DNA from: Aeromicrobium ginsengisoli
GTDB lineage: Bacteria; Actinomycetota; Actinomycetes; Propionibacteriales; Nocardioidaceae
Direction of reading: 5' to 3'
NCBI RefSeq assembly: GCF_004134905.2
Contig: NZ_SDPQ02000001.1
Location: 1,054,001 to 1,118,000 of the forward strand
Length of the DNA stretch: 64,000 bases
Made by a program: the position numbers and the translations under genes. This document shows positions 25,182 to 32,914 of this stretch, piece by piece; position 1 is the stretch's first letter; every line of letters begins with the position of its first letter. The notes beneath the pieces are model-generated. The model was not told the DNA's origin. It made no database searches and saw nothing but the letters and a program-made list of their open reading frames with translations.

Positions 25182-26563
25182 AAGGTCACCAGCGCAGAGA
25201 GCTCGTCGACGAGCGACTCGCCGATCTGGAGGTCCGACGTGAGGTCACGATCGCCCGTCTCGTCAGGCAGGGAACCGCACATGTCGAGGGCGCGTGATCG
25301 ACCATGGCGAGGGTCCTTCTGTCGAGCGCACCGGACAGCCGCCACGAGCTCGCCGGCCAAGATCGTCCTGAAGTGCGCCACCGAGTCGAGCGCCTGACGA
25401 GCCGCCAGCGAGGCGAAGCTGGCCTCTTCCTCCACACCTCGGGACAACGTGGCCGTCTGCAGGCTCGCGGGGGTCGCCAGCGCACGCAGCTCGCTGAGCG
25501 CTGACGCCGCGACGTACTCCACGATCATGGTCCCCGAGGCGCCGGGCGTGCCGTCGCCCAGGAACGCGTCCAGTCCTGTCAGCGAAGGCTCCTGCAGCAT
25601 CCCGAGCCGCGCCAAGGAGAGTTGTGCCGTCTGAGCCGTGGCCAGTGTCACCGAGTCGAGTGCCTGGGCCAGATGTGCTGCGTAGAAGCCGCCGTGATGG
25701 GCGACGCCGAGGTCCGGCGAGAAGGTCGGGTTCTCCGACCCGGAGTTGGCCATCGCGAGGACGACTGTCTCAAGTCGGTCCAGCGCGTCGAGCAGTGCGC
25801 CATGGACCTGCGGCAGCACGCGCAGGCCGAACGGGTCTTGGATCCTGGCCGGTTCGCCGGGGGTCGGGACGAGCCTCCGCATCGTGCGGCACACGTCGGA
25901 CGTGCCCGCCAACGGGGAGGCTTGCTCGGCGGCGGGTGAGAACGCCTCCAGATTGCCATCGACCGCTTCGAGCACCAGAGCGGCGACGGCGATCGTCGAT
26001 CGGGCCAGCGACTGCAGCCGGCTCACTGCCAGCGCCGCGTCCGCGATCGTGGCGGCGTTGCTGCTGAGGAACGGCAGCGCGCTACCGCGGCCGAACGGCA
26101 CGGACTCGTGCAGAGCCAGTGCGGTCGCCGCAAGCGCCGACAGGTCACCCGTGCCGATGCTCCCGAGCTCGCGGACGGCCGGAAGGTCGTCGCGATCGAT
26201 CATTCCCGCTAGGCCTGTCACGATGGCCGGGTCGATCCCGCTGGTGCCCACCGCCAGCTGGTTGAGGCGGACGACGAGCATGGCCCGTACGCGCGCGGCG
26301 TCTCGCAGCGCGGCTGCCGAGGTGGCGTGACTGCGCAGCAGGTCGAGTGCCTGAGCGTCGGGGTCAGTGAGGGCCACGGTGCGGTTCGCGCCGACCCCAG
26401 TCGACCAGCCGTAGATCGGGCGTTCAGCCGCGGCCTCCTGTGCGTACGCGTGCGAGGCGGCGACCTTCGCGAGTGCGGAGTCCGTGACCTCGACACGCGC
26501 GGTTCGTGAGGAGGCAGCCACGATGTCGGCCACCGTCAGCCGGGTTCCGTCGATGTCGATCAC
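25178..26563 (-). CDS. Aromatic amino acid lyase family enzyme lacking the MIO serine
   Basis: 461-residue HAL/PAL-fold protein. Conserved parts include IYGWSTGVG (the active-site Tyr loop), LLRSHA, QDPFGLR-PQVHG and VEEEASFASLA (the late Glu). The triad that cyclises to the MIO cofactor, Ala-Ser-Gly in HAL, is here Gly-Thr-Gly (SIGTGDLSALA), the QDPY tyrosine is Phe, and the GNFH motif is HHGGFY. An ordinary ammonia-lyase mechanism is therefore doubtful. The GTG at 26563 has AAGGAAGGA just upstream. It is divergent from an IclR gene and an Opu-type quaternary-amine importer, suggesting a betaine-type substrate. An ergothionase-like trimethylamine lyase is one possibility. Confidence 0.8.
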   Translation of the reverse strand: MIDIDGTRLTVADIVAASSRTARVEVTDSALAKVAASHAYAQEAAAERPIYGWSTGVGANRTVALTDPDAQALDLLRSHATSAAALRDAARVRAMLVVRLNQLAVGTSGIDPAIVTGLAGMIDRDDLPAVRELGSIGTGDLSALAATALALHESVPFGRGSALPFLSSNAATIADAALAVSRLQSLARSTIAVAALVLEAVDGNLEAFSPAAEQASPLAGTSDVCRTMRRLVPTPGEPARIQDPFGLRVLPQVHGALLDALDRLETVVLAMANSGSENPTFSPDLGVAHHGGFYAAHLAQALDSVTLATAQTAQLSLARLGMLQEPSLTGLDAFLGDGTPGASGTMIVEYVAASALSELRALATPASLQTATLSRGVEEEASFASLAARQALDSVAHFRTILAGELVAAVRCARQKDPRHGRSRALDMCGSLPDETGDRDLTSDLQIGESLVDELSALVTF

Positions 26564-26734
26564 AGCGGTCCTTCCTTCTGTGCTGGGCGGCCCGTCGCCC
26601 GGCACGTCCAGCTCGAATCATCCGGTCCCAGGCGACCGATTCCCCGGGGGCGCCATGTTTCGGCCAGGAAAACTCTTCGGATATCTGGCCGCGACCTCTT
26701 CCGCTCATCCTTGCAGAGTGCCAAGATACCGGCT

Positions 26735-26754
26735 AGTGGCAAGCACTTGCCACT
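26735..26754. promoter_or_regulatory. Perfect palindrome, probable IclR operator
   Basis: AGTGGCAAG-CA-CTTGCCACT: perfect 9-bp arms around two bases, 20 bases before the chosen IclR start and 171 bases from the divergent lyase start. Position and symmetry fit an autoregulatory operator that could control both directions. Confidence 0.7.
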
Positions 26755-26774
26755 CAATGGCACAGGGAGTCACC

Positions 26775-27494
26775 GTGACCGAACCCAGCGGCAGCAGCTC
26801 GACCCGCACGGTCGATCGCGCGTTGGCACTGCTCGCCGAGGTCTGCGCCGAGGAAGCGATCAGCCTCTCCGAGTGCGCCCGGCGCGCTCAGCTGCCGGCG
26901 AGCACGGCACTTCGCCTGCTCCGGACGCTCGAGAGCTCGGGCTTCGTGGCTCGGGACGAGGAGGGCTGGTTCGGCGCGGGTCCTCGCATCATCCAGCTCG
27001 GCGCCTCCGCCCTCGGGCGCCAGACCCTCGTCCGGCTGACAGAGCCCGCCCTGCACCGCATCGTCGCGGCGACGGGCGAGTCGGCCTACCTCTCGATCGC
27101 CGGACCGAGCAACACCGCGATCTACGTCGCCATGATCGAGGGCACCCACTCCGTACGACACACGAGCTGGATCGGCCGGGCCATCCCCCTCGAAGGCCTC
27201 GCCGTCGGCCGCGCGCTCACCAGCCTCGTGCCGGCCGAGGGCTACGTCGCTCAACGCGACCGGCTCGAACCCGACGTCACGGCCATCGCCGCGCCGATCC
27301 GCCGGCCCGGCGGGGTGGCCGGTGCCATCAGTCTGCTCGGCCCGACGTACCGGATCGACGACGAGACGATGCATCTCTTCGGACAGCTGGTCGCCCGCGA
27401 AGCGCAAGACCTCTCACAACAGCTGGGAATGCCGACCCGCACGGACTCGGCCCCGTCAGCCAGATCGGCGACCGAACAGGAGACAGGCACATGA
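26775..27494 (+). CDS. IclR family transcriptional regulator
   Basis: 239 residues. The winged helix lies at about residues 10-65 (RTVDRALALLAEVCAEEAISLSECARRAQLPASTALRLLRTLE split by the turn), followed by the IclR ligand domain with GESAYLSIAGPSN, VRHTSWIGRAIPLEGLAVGRAL and a late AIAAPI. The GTG at 26775 has GGGAG 6 bases upstream; an ATG six codons earlier lacks a ribosome-binding site. Its stop overlaps the ABC ATPase start as ATGA, so it is the first gene of the transport operon and likely senses the transported compound. Confidence 0.9.
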   Translation: MTEPSGSSSTRTVDRALALLAEVCAEEAISLSECARRAQLPASTALRLLRTLESSGFVARDEEGWFGAGPRIIQLGASALGRQTLVRLTEPALHRIVAATGESAYLSIAGPSNTAIYVAMIEGTHSVRHTSWIGRAIPLEGLAVGRALTSLVPAEGYVAQRDRLEPDVTAIAAPIRRPGGVAGAISLLGPTYRIDDETMHLFGQLVAREAQDLSQQLGMPTRTDSAPSARSATEQETGT

Positions 27495-28597
27495 TTCGAT
27501 TCGAAGCAGCATCGAAGACCTACCCGGACGGAACCATCGCCGTCGACGCGCTGGACCTGGTCGCCCCATCGGGTCAGATCACGGTGCTCGTCGGCCCGTC
27601 CGGGTGCGGCAAGACCACGAGCCTGCGCATGATCAACCGGATGATCGACGCCACGGGCGGACGTATCCTCCTGGACGACCAGGACATCGGGAAGGTGGAG
27701 CCGGCCGAGCTGCGTCGTGGCATCGGGTACGTCATCCAGCACGCCGGACTGTTCCCTCACCGGACGATCATCGACAACATCGCCAGCGTCCCGATCATGC
27801 TGGGCCGCAAGAAGAAGCAGGCCAGGGCCGATGCGATGGAGCTCCTCGAGCGGGTCGGCCTCGACCAGAAGTTCGCCCACCGCTATCCCGTGCAGCTGTC
27901 GGGCGGCCAACAGCAGCGTGTGGGCGTCGCCCGAGCACTCGCGGCCGACCCGCCGGTCATGCTGATGGACGAGCCATTCAGTGCGGTGGACCCTGTCGTT
28001 CGCGAGCAGCTGCAGGACGAGTTCCTGCGGCTGCAGGGCGAGCTCGGCAAGACCATCGTGTTCGTCACGCACGACATCGACGAAGCGATCAAGCTCGGTG
28101 ACCAGGTCGCCGTGCTGCGGGTCGGCGGTCGACTCGCCCAGATGGCGACCCCCGCCGAGCTGCTCTCCAACCCGATCGACGACTTCGTCGCCAACTTCGT
28201 CGGCCGCGACCGCGGCTACCGCGCCCTGGGCTTCGAAGTCGTGGGCGCCCTTCCCCTCGAGCCCGAGCCGACCGTCGCGTTGTCCTCGTCGTTCGACCAG
28301 GCCGCGCGTGCGGCGCAGGACGGCTGGATCCTGGTGCTCGACGACGCTCGCCGTCCCCAGGGCTGGCTCGCGGTGGACGACGGCCCAGCCCCCGGCAGCG
28401 AAGCGATCAACCCCGTGACGCTGCGTCGTGGCGGGACGGTCGCCGATGTCGACGGTACGTACCGGGCAGTGCTCGACGCCGCACTGTCGTCGCCGACCGG
28501 TCGCGGCGTCGTCGTCGACCGCGACGGGGCGTTCGCCGGCACGATCAACGCGACGCAGGTCGTCGAGCTGATCGAGTCACGCGGGGTGGCGTCGTGA
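27491..28597 (+). CDS. Opu-type quaternary amine ABC transporter ATPase
   Basis: 368 residues of the OpuCA/ProV/OpuBA type. Walker A GPSGCGKTT near residue 37, the Q-loop VIQHAGLFPH, signature LSGGQQQR near residue 136, Walker B VMLMDEP, and the H-loop VTHDIDEA are all present. A C-terminal 100-residue CBS-like region follows, where osmotic or nucleotide sensing occurs in relatives. It energises import through the two permeases next to it. ATGA overlaps join it to the IclR gene and to the first permease. Confidence 0.92.
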   Translation: MIRFEAASKTYPDGTIAVDALDLVAPSGQITVLVGPSGCGKTTSLRMINRMIDATGGRILLDDQDIGKVEPAELRRGIGYVIQHAGLFPHRTIIDNIASVPIMLGRKKKQARADAMELLERVGLDQKFAHRYPVQLSGGQQQRVGVARALAADPPVMLMDEPFSAVDPVVREQLQDEFLRLQGELGKTIVFVTHDIDEAIKLGDQVAVLRVGGRLAQMATPAELLSNPIDDFVANFVGRDRGYRALGFEVVGALPLEPEPTVALSSSFDQAARAAQDGWILVLDDARRPQGWLAVDDGPAPGSEAINPVTLRRGGTVADVDGTYRAVLDAALSSPTGRGVVVDRDGAFAGTINATQVVELIESRGVAS

Positions 28598-29304
28598 TCG
28601 CCGCCGCCGACTCCCCGAGCTCGGCCAGCTCGTCCCCGTGGCACTTCTTCGGCTATTTCATGGATCACCGGTCCGAGGACCTCGGCTGGCTCTGGACCCA
28701 CGCGTGGCTTTCAGTGGTGCCGGTCATCGTCGGACTGCTGATCGCCCTCCCCCTCGGCTGGCTGTCGCGTCGCTATGGCTGGCTCTACCCGCCGATGATG
28801 TCCATCACCGGGTTGCTCTACACGATCCCGTCGATCGCCCTGTTCGTCCTGGTGCCACCACTGCTGGGCTTGAGCTCGCTGGACCCCCTGCAGGTGCCGA
28901 TCGCCCTCACGGTCTATTCGGTGGCCCTGCTGGTCAGGGTCGTCGCTGACGGTCTCGCGTCCGTGCCGGACGAGGTCAACCAGGCCGCAACGGCAATCGG
29001 CTACACGCGGGCCAGGCGGCTGTTCACCGTCGAGCTGCCCGTGGCGGTGCCGGTCATCGCGGCGGGCCTGCGGGTGGCCACGGTCTCGAACGTGAGCATG
29101 GTCGCGATCGCCGGCACGATCGGACTGTCCAACCTCGGGCAGCTGTTCCAGATCGGCAAGGATCTCTCGACACCGACCGCGTACTACCCGCCGATCGTCC
29201 TCGGCATCGTGCTGTGCGTGCTGCTGGCGCTCGTCCTCGACTCGGTCATCCTCCTCCTGACGAGACTCGCGACACCGTGGCGAAGGGCGGTGGCGGCGCG
29301 ATGA
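28594..29304 (+). CDS. Opu-type ABC transporter permease 1
   Basis: 236 residues with about five or six membrane helices. It has the BPD permease fold: LPLGWLSRRYG, LLYTIPSIALFVLVPPLLG, and the EAA-type loop DEVNQAATAIGYTRARRLFTVELPVAVPVI that contacts the ATPase. GTG start, overlapping the ATPase stop by four bases. Partner of the second permease; together they form the membrane channel. Confidence 0.9.
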   Translation: MIAAADSPSSASSSPWHFFGYFMDHRSEDLGWLWTHAWLSVVPVIVGLLIALPLGWLSRRYGWLYPPMMSITGLLYTIPSIALFVLVPPLLGLSSLDPLQVPIALTVYSVALLVRVVADGLASVPDEVNQAATAIGYTRARRLFTVELPVAVPVIAAGLRVATVSNVSMVAIAGTIGLSNLGQLFQIGKDLSTPTAYYPPIVLGIVLCVLLALVLDSVILLLTRLATPWRRAVAAR

Positions 29305-30065
29305 TCGGACAGGTCTTCTCCTGGCTCACCGATCCGGCGCACTGGCGGGACACCGCCCTCGACACCGGCATCACGACCCAGCTTCTCGCGCACGTTCGGT
29401 TCTCGCTGATCGCCTTGGGCATCGCCAGTGCGATCGCCTTGCCCCTGGGGCTGTTCATCGGCCACACCCGGCGCGGCACGTTCCTGGTCGCGGGAGCCAA
29501 TGCCCTGCGCGCCCTGCCCTCGGTCGGCCTGCTCGTGCTGTTGACGGTCATGATCGCGCCGCATTTCCACGGGCGTACCGACATCGGCTACGTCATCCCG
29601 ACGGAGATCGTGCTGGTGCTGCTCGCGATCCCGCCGATCCTGTCCAACACGTACGCCGGCGTCGACACCGTCGACCCCGCGGTCACGGACGCCGCCAGGG
29701 GTATGGGCATGCGCGGTCGTCAGGTGCTCTTCGACGTCGAGCTGCCGTGCAGCCTGCCCCTGATCCTCTCGGGGCTGCGGAGCGCGACACTTCAGGTCAT
29801 CGCGACCGCGACGATCGCCTCGTTCGTGCCGCTGGGTGGCCTCGGGCGCTTCATCTACGACGGACTGCAACAGCAGGACTATCCGCAGATGATCGGCGGA
29901 GGCGTGCTGGTCGCCGCGCTGGCGGTCACGGCCGACCTGCTGCTGGCTCTGCTCCAGCGCGTCACGGTCTCGCGCGGCATCTCCGGACGTTTCGCGACCA
30001 AGGGCGATGCGCCCGCCGGCCCCATCGAGGGGGCCATCACACGGGTGGAGGTGGAGGCCGGCTGA
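29301..30065 (+). CDS. Opu-type ABC transporter permease 2
   Basis: 254 residues, about six helices. It has the same fold as the preceding permease, with LPLGLFIGHTRRG, ANALRALPSVGLLVLLTV, and the EAA-type loop DAARGMGMRGRQVLFDVELPCSLPLI. A cytoplasmic tail of about 30 residues follows the last helix. ATGA overlap with permease 1. Two separate permeases, as in OpuC/OpuB systems, rather than a permease-binding-protein fusion. Confidence 0.9.
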   Translation: MIGQVFSWLTDPAHWRDTALDTGITTQLLAHVRFSLIALGIASAIALPLGLFIGHTRRGTFLVAGANALRALPSVGLLVLLTVMIAPHFHGRTDIGYVIPTEIVLVLLAIPPILSNTYAGVDTVDPAVTDAARGMGMRGRQVLFDVELPCSLPLILSGLRSATLQVIATATIASFVPLGGLGRFIYDGLQQQDYPQMIGGGVLVAALAVTADLLLALLQRVTVSRGISGRFATKGDAPAGPIEGAITRVEVEAG

Positions 30066-30124
30066 CCGACCCGCACGACCCCGAGACCCACCCCCGCATC
30101 CACACCCTCTCGTCTAGGAGACCC

Positions 30125-31054
30125 ATGAAGCACAAGATCCTCGCCGGCGCGGCAGCCGCTGCCCTGGCTCTGACCCTCACCGCCTGCGGCGGCAGCAGCA
30201 GCGACTCGTCGAGCGGCGGCACGATCGCCAGCTCGTTCATCTTCGGCGGCCCCGCCGAGTTCAAGACGCGCACGGACGGCATCCCCGGGCTTGCCGAGCA
30301 CTACGGCGTCAGCTTCGGCAAGTACACCGTCACCGACACCGGCGGACCCGTCACGGTCAACGCCCTCAAACAGGGGCAGATCGACGCGGCCGACCTCTTC
30401 ACGACCGATCCCAGCATCGAGTCGAACGGTTTCGTGATCCTGACCGACCCGAAGGCGAACTTCGCCGCGCAGAATGTCCTGCCGATCATCAACAAGGACA
30501 AGGCGACCGACGGGGTGAAGACGACGCTGAATGCCATCTCGGCCAAGCTCGACACCGCCGGCCTCGGCGCGCTGATGGTCAAGGTCGTCAGCGAGAAGCA
30601 GGACCCCGACGCCGTGGCCAAGGCGTGGCTCGCCGACCAGGGACTCGACGCCACGGGCTCTTCGGCGTCGGGCGTCAAGCTGACGGTCGGTTCGGCGAAC
30701 TTCCCCGAGAACGTCCTGCTCGCGCAGATCTATGCCGAGGCGCTCAAGGCGCAGGGCGCTGACATCAAGCTGAAGCTCAACATCGGCAGCCGGGAGAAGT
30801 ACGTTCCGGCGCTCAAGGACGGCTCGGTCGACCTGATGCCGGAGTACAACGGCTCGATCCTGCAGTATCTCGACGCCAAGGCGACGGCCACCGAGCCGCA
30901 GGACGTGTTCGACGCCCTGCAGAAGGCGCTGCCGTCGAACCTCATCGTGCTCGACCAGGCTGAGGCCCAGGACAGCGACGCGATCGTCGTCACGAAGGAG
31001 ACCGCCGAGAAGTACGGCCTGAAGTCGATCGCGGATCTCGCGAAGAAGAAGTAG
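30125..31054 (+). CDS. Circularly permuted Opu-type substrate-binding lipoprotein
   Basis: 309 residues with lipobox LTAC (Cys21). The two lobes are in reverse order relative to OpuCC/ProX-like osmoprotectant binding proteins. Residues 33-175 (FIFGGPAEFKTRTDGIPGL, DTGGPVTVNALKQGQIDAADLFTTDP, then PDAVAKAWLADQGLD) correspond to the usual C-terminal half. Residues 184-309 (LTVGSANFPENVLLAQIY, LNIGSREKYVPAL, PEYNGSILQYLD, VVTKETAEKYGL) correspond to the usual N-terminal half. A linker ATGSSASG joins them. TAGGAG precedes the ATG by 6 bases. It should bind a quaternary amine and deliver it to the two permeases. Confidence 0.9.
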   Translation: MKHKILAGAAAAALALTLTACGGSSSDSSSGGTIASSFIFGGPAEFKTRTDGIPGLAEHYGVSFGKYTVTDTGGPVTVNALKQGQIDAADLFTTDPSIESNGFVILTDPKANFAAQNVLPIINKDKATDGVKTTLNAISAKLDTAGLGALMVKVVSEKQDPDAVAKAWLADQGLDATGSSASGVKLTVGSANFPENVLLAQIYAEALKAQGADIKLKLNIGSREKYVPALKDGSVDLMPEYNGSILQYLDAKATATEPQDVFDALQKALPSNLIVLDQAEAQDSDAIVVTKETAEKYGLKSIADLAKKK

Positions 31055-31063
31055 GCGTACAAG

Positions 31064-31105
31064 CTGAGCGCCGTCCCGCCGGACTCCCGGCCGGGCGGCG
31101 CTCAG
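31064..31105. terminator. Terminator-type hairpin after the importer operon
   Basis: Two 19-base arms starting CTGAGCGCCG and ending CGGCGCTCAG, with one wobble and one mismatch and a 4-base loop, begin 9 bases after the binding-protein stop. A very stable GC-rich stem without a T-tract, as is common in actinobacteria. Confidence 0.7.
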
Positions 31106-31168
31106 TCGTCGTGGTGAACCAGCGGCGATGACCAGGCGACGTCGGGACACGGGTGTCAGACTCGATGC

Positions 31169-32062
31169 GTGGAGATCCGGCAGATCGAGTGCTTTCTCGC
31201 GGTGTCAGAGTCGCTGAGCTTTCGGGTGGCCGGCGAGAGCCTGGGCATCGGTCAGCCGGCCGTCAGCGGCCAGGTCGCACGCCTCGAGCGAGAGCTCGGC
31301 CAACGGCTGTTCGAACGCACCTCCAGGGTGGTGCGACTGACGCCGGCCGGACAGCGGCTCGTGCCTGAGGCTCGGTCGATCCTTGCCTCGGTCGATCGCG
31401 CTCGGGCTGCGGTCGCCGTGCCCGGCGAGCCGGTCTCGCTCCGGCTCGGCAGCAGCACGGGCCTGGGCCAACGACTCGACCTCCTGCTCGAGACCATGAA
31501 CCGGACGGATCCCGACGTGTCGGTCGAGCTCGGCACGTACGCGACGACGACCCGCCTTGACCGCGTCAGGTCGGGCCAGCTGGACGCCGCATTCGTCCGC
31601 GGGGTCGAGACGGCGGCCGGCCTCGACGTCATCCCGGTCTGGGACGATCCGCTCCTGGTCGCCATGCCCACGACACATCCCGCCGCCGGTGAGGCGTCGG
31701 TCGACCTTGCCGCCCTGGCCTCCCTGCCGCTGTGGCTCGTGCCGCGCAAGGCGAACGCTCCGCTGGTGGATCTCGTCATGTCAGCCTGCGCGGCCGCTGG
31801 TTTCGAGCCGACGTTCGGCTCTCGAGCGTCCAAGCTGCCGGAGACACTGGCCTCGATCGGCAACGGCGGCGGCTGGACCGTGGTGTACGCACCGCACGCG
31901 CAGCAGCTGCGCCACGAGCGAGTGGCCTTCAGGCCTGTGGATCCTCAGGTGACGATGCCGACCTGCGTGGCGCTGCAGCAGGGCTCACGATCCCGCCTGC
32001 TCACCCGGCTCATCGCGGCGTGCGCCGAGGTGCGTGAGCGCGCCGACGATCAGCAGTCGTGA
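31169..32062 (+). CDS. LysR family transcriptional regulator
   Basis: 297 residues. The N-terminal helix-turn-helix reads IECFLAVSESLSFRVAGESLGIGQPAVSGQVARLERELGQRLFERT over residues 5-50, followed by the two-lobed effector domain. GTG start; an ATG four bases earlier is out of frame. It lies 88 bases upstream of a small tautomerase gene on the same strand, which it may control. It is separated from the importer operon by a terminator hairpin, so it is probably unrelated to that locus. Confidence 0.9.
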   Translation: MEIRQIECFLAVSESLSFRVAGESLGIGQPAVSGQVARLERELGQRLFERTSRVVRLTPAGQRLVPEARSILASVDRARAAVAVPGEPVSLRLGSSTGLGQRLDLLLETMNRTDPDVSVELGTYATTTRLDRVRSGQLDAAFVRGVETAAGLDVIPVWDDPLLVAMPTTHPAAGEASVDLAALASLPLWLVPRKANAPLVDLVMSACAAAGFEPTFGSRASKLPETLASIGNGGGWTVVYAPHAQQLRHERVAFRPVDPQVTMPTCVALQQGSRSRLLTRLIAACAEVRERADDQQS

Positions 32063-32150
32063 TCGCTGCGATCCGCTGATCGCCGTTGATGATGCATCGC
32101 CGCGGACGTGGAATGGAGGCATCACATCAACCGATACTCAAGGAGTCATC

Positions 32151-32333
32151 ATGCCGATCGTCACCGTCCTGCAAGGGCCCCGCGACGTCGACCAGAAACG
32201 CGCCCTCGTCAAGGACATCACCGACGCGTTCGTCGACGGATACGGCATCCCCGCCGAGACCGTCCAGGTCTGGGTGCTCGACACCCCGACCGACAGCTGG
32301 GGCGTCGGGGGCACGCTGACCGCGGACCGGTAG
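32151..32333 (+). CDS. 4-oxalocrotonate tautomerase family protein
   Basis: 60 residues, the size of 4-OT-type tautomerases, with the catalytic Pro directly after the initiator (MPIVTVLQGPRDVDQKRALVKDIT split here at the helix). Such enzymes interconvert keto and enol forms of aromatic catabolites. AAGGAG precedes the ATG by 6 bases. It follows the LysR gene; no other catabolic genes are adjacent. Confidence 0.85.
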   Translation: MPIVTVLQGPRDVDQKRALVKDITDAFVDGYGIPAETVQVWVLDTPTDSWGVGGTLTADR

Positions 32334-32399
32334 GTCCCGGTCTCCGGCGACGGAGCTGCCGCCGCGTGTCAGGGGCCCACTCGATTCACTGCACTTGAA

Positions 32400-32446
32400 T
32401 GACGACAGCGGGCCCTCCCAAAACCGGGGAGGGCCCGCTGTCGTCA
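32400..32446. terminator. Perfect 19-bp hairpin between tautomerase and ssrA
   Basis: TGACGACAGCGGGCCCTCC and its perfect complement flank a 9-base loop. It starts one base beyond the 3' end of tmRNA (minus strand) and 66 bases after the tautomerase stop, so it can end transcription from both sides. Confidence 0.8.
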
Positions 32447-32447
32447 G

Positions 32448-32813
32448 TGGAGCTGCCGGGAATCGAACCCGGGTCCTATGGCGCTGAGTCAGGGCTTCTC
32501 CGGGTGCAGTTCGTCTATCGCCTTTCTCGGCCCCGACGCTCGGACGAACGCGTCGCCGACAGGCCCAGTCGCAGAAAAGTCCCGATCACACGCTGCGACG
32601 CCGTGTGATCAGCAAGTCCCCTAAATGAGACTGGCGATCCGGAGCGGGAACGCCCCCGGGCCAGCCCTTCACCTATCGCTTAAGCAGCGAGGGCGAAGTC
32701 AGTGCGCTTTGAATCGGCACTTGTTGGTTTCCAGAGATCGTTTAAGAGATAACCCTGGATCCTCTACCCGCTTCACCTGAATCGAACGACCTTAGTCGAA
32801 ACCGATCAGCCCC
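32448..32813 (-). ncRNA. ssrA: tmRNA (transfer-messenger RNA)
   Basis: 366 nucleotides on the minus strand. The 5' end GGGGCTG pairs with CAGCTCC at the 3' end and includes the G-U third pair recognised by alanyl-tRNA synthetase. The T-arm GGTTCGATTCC is next to the acceptor, and discriminator A is at 32448; the CCA is not encoded. The tag frame lies at 32680-32718: resume codon GCC, then ADSKRTDFALAA and TAA. It rescues stalled ribosomes together with SmpB, whose gene is 2.4 kb upstream on the same strand. Confidence 0.97.
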
Positions 32814-32914
32814 TCTTGAGTTTTCAAACGCTGCCGGAGCAACGTCACCATCCTACTCCTGCACAACCTCCGGACCGACTCAGGAATTCCGCGAGCGGGT
32901 CGTACGACGCTCGG

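Noticed and set aside
32399..32608. Open frame of 69 codons starting MTTAGPPKTGEGPLSS
   Set aside because: It is the complement of the tmRNA 3' end plus its terminator hairpin; such false frames are common opposite ssrA.
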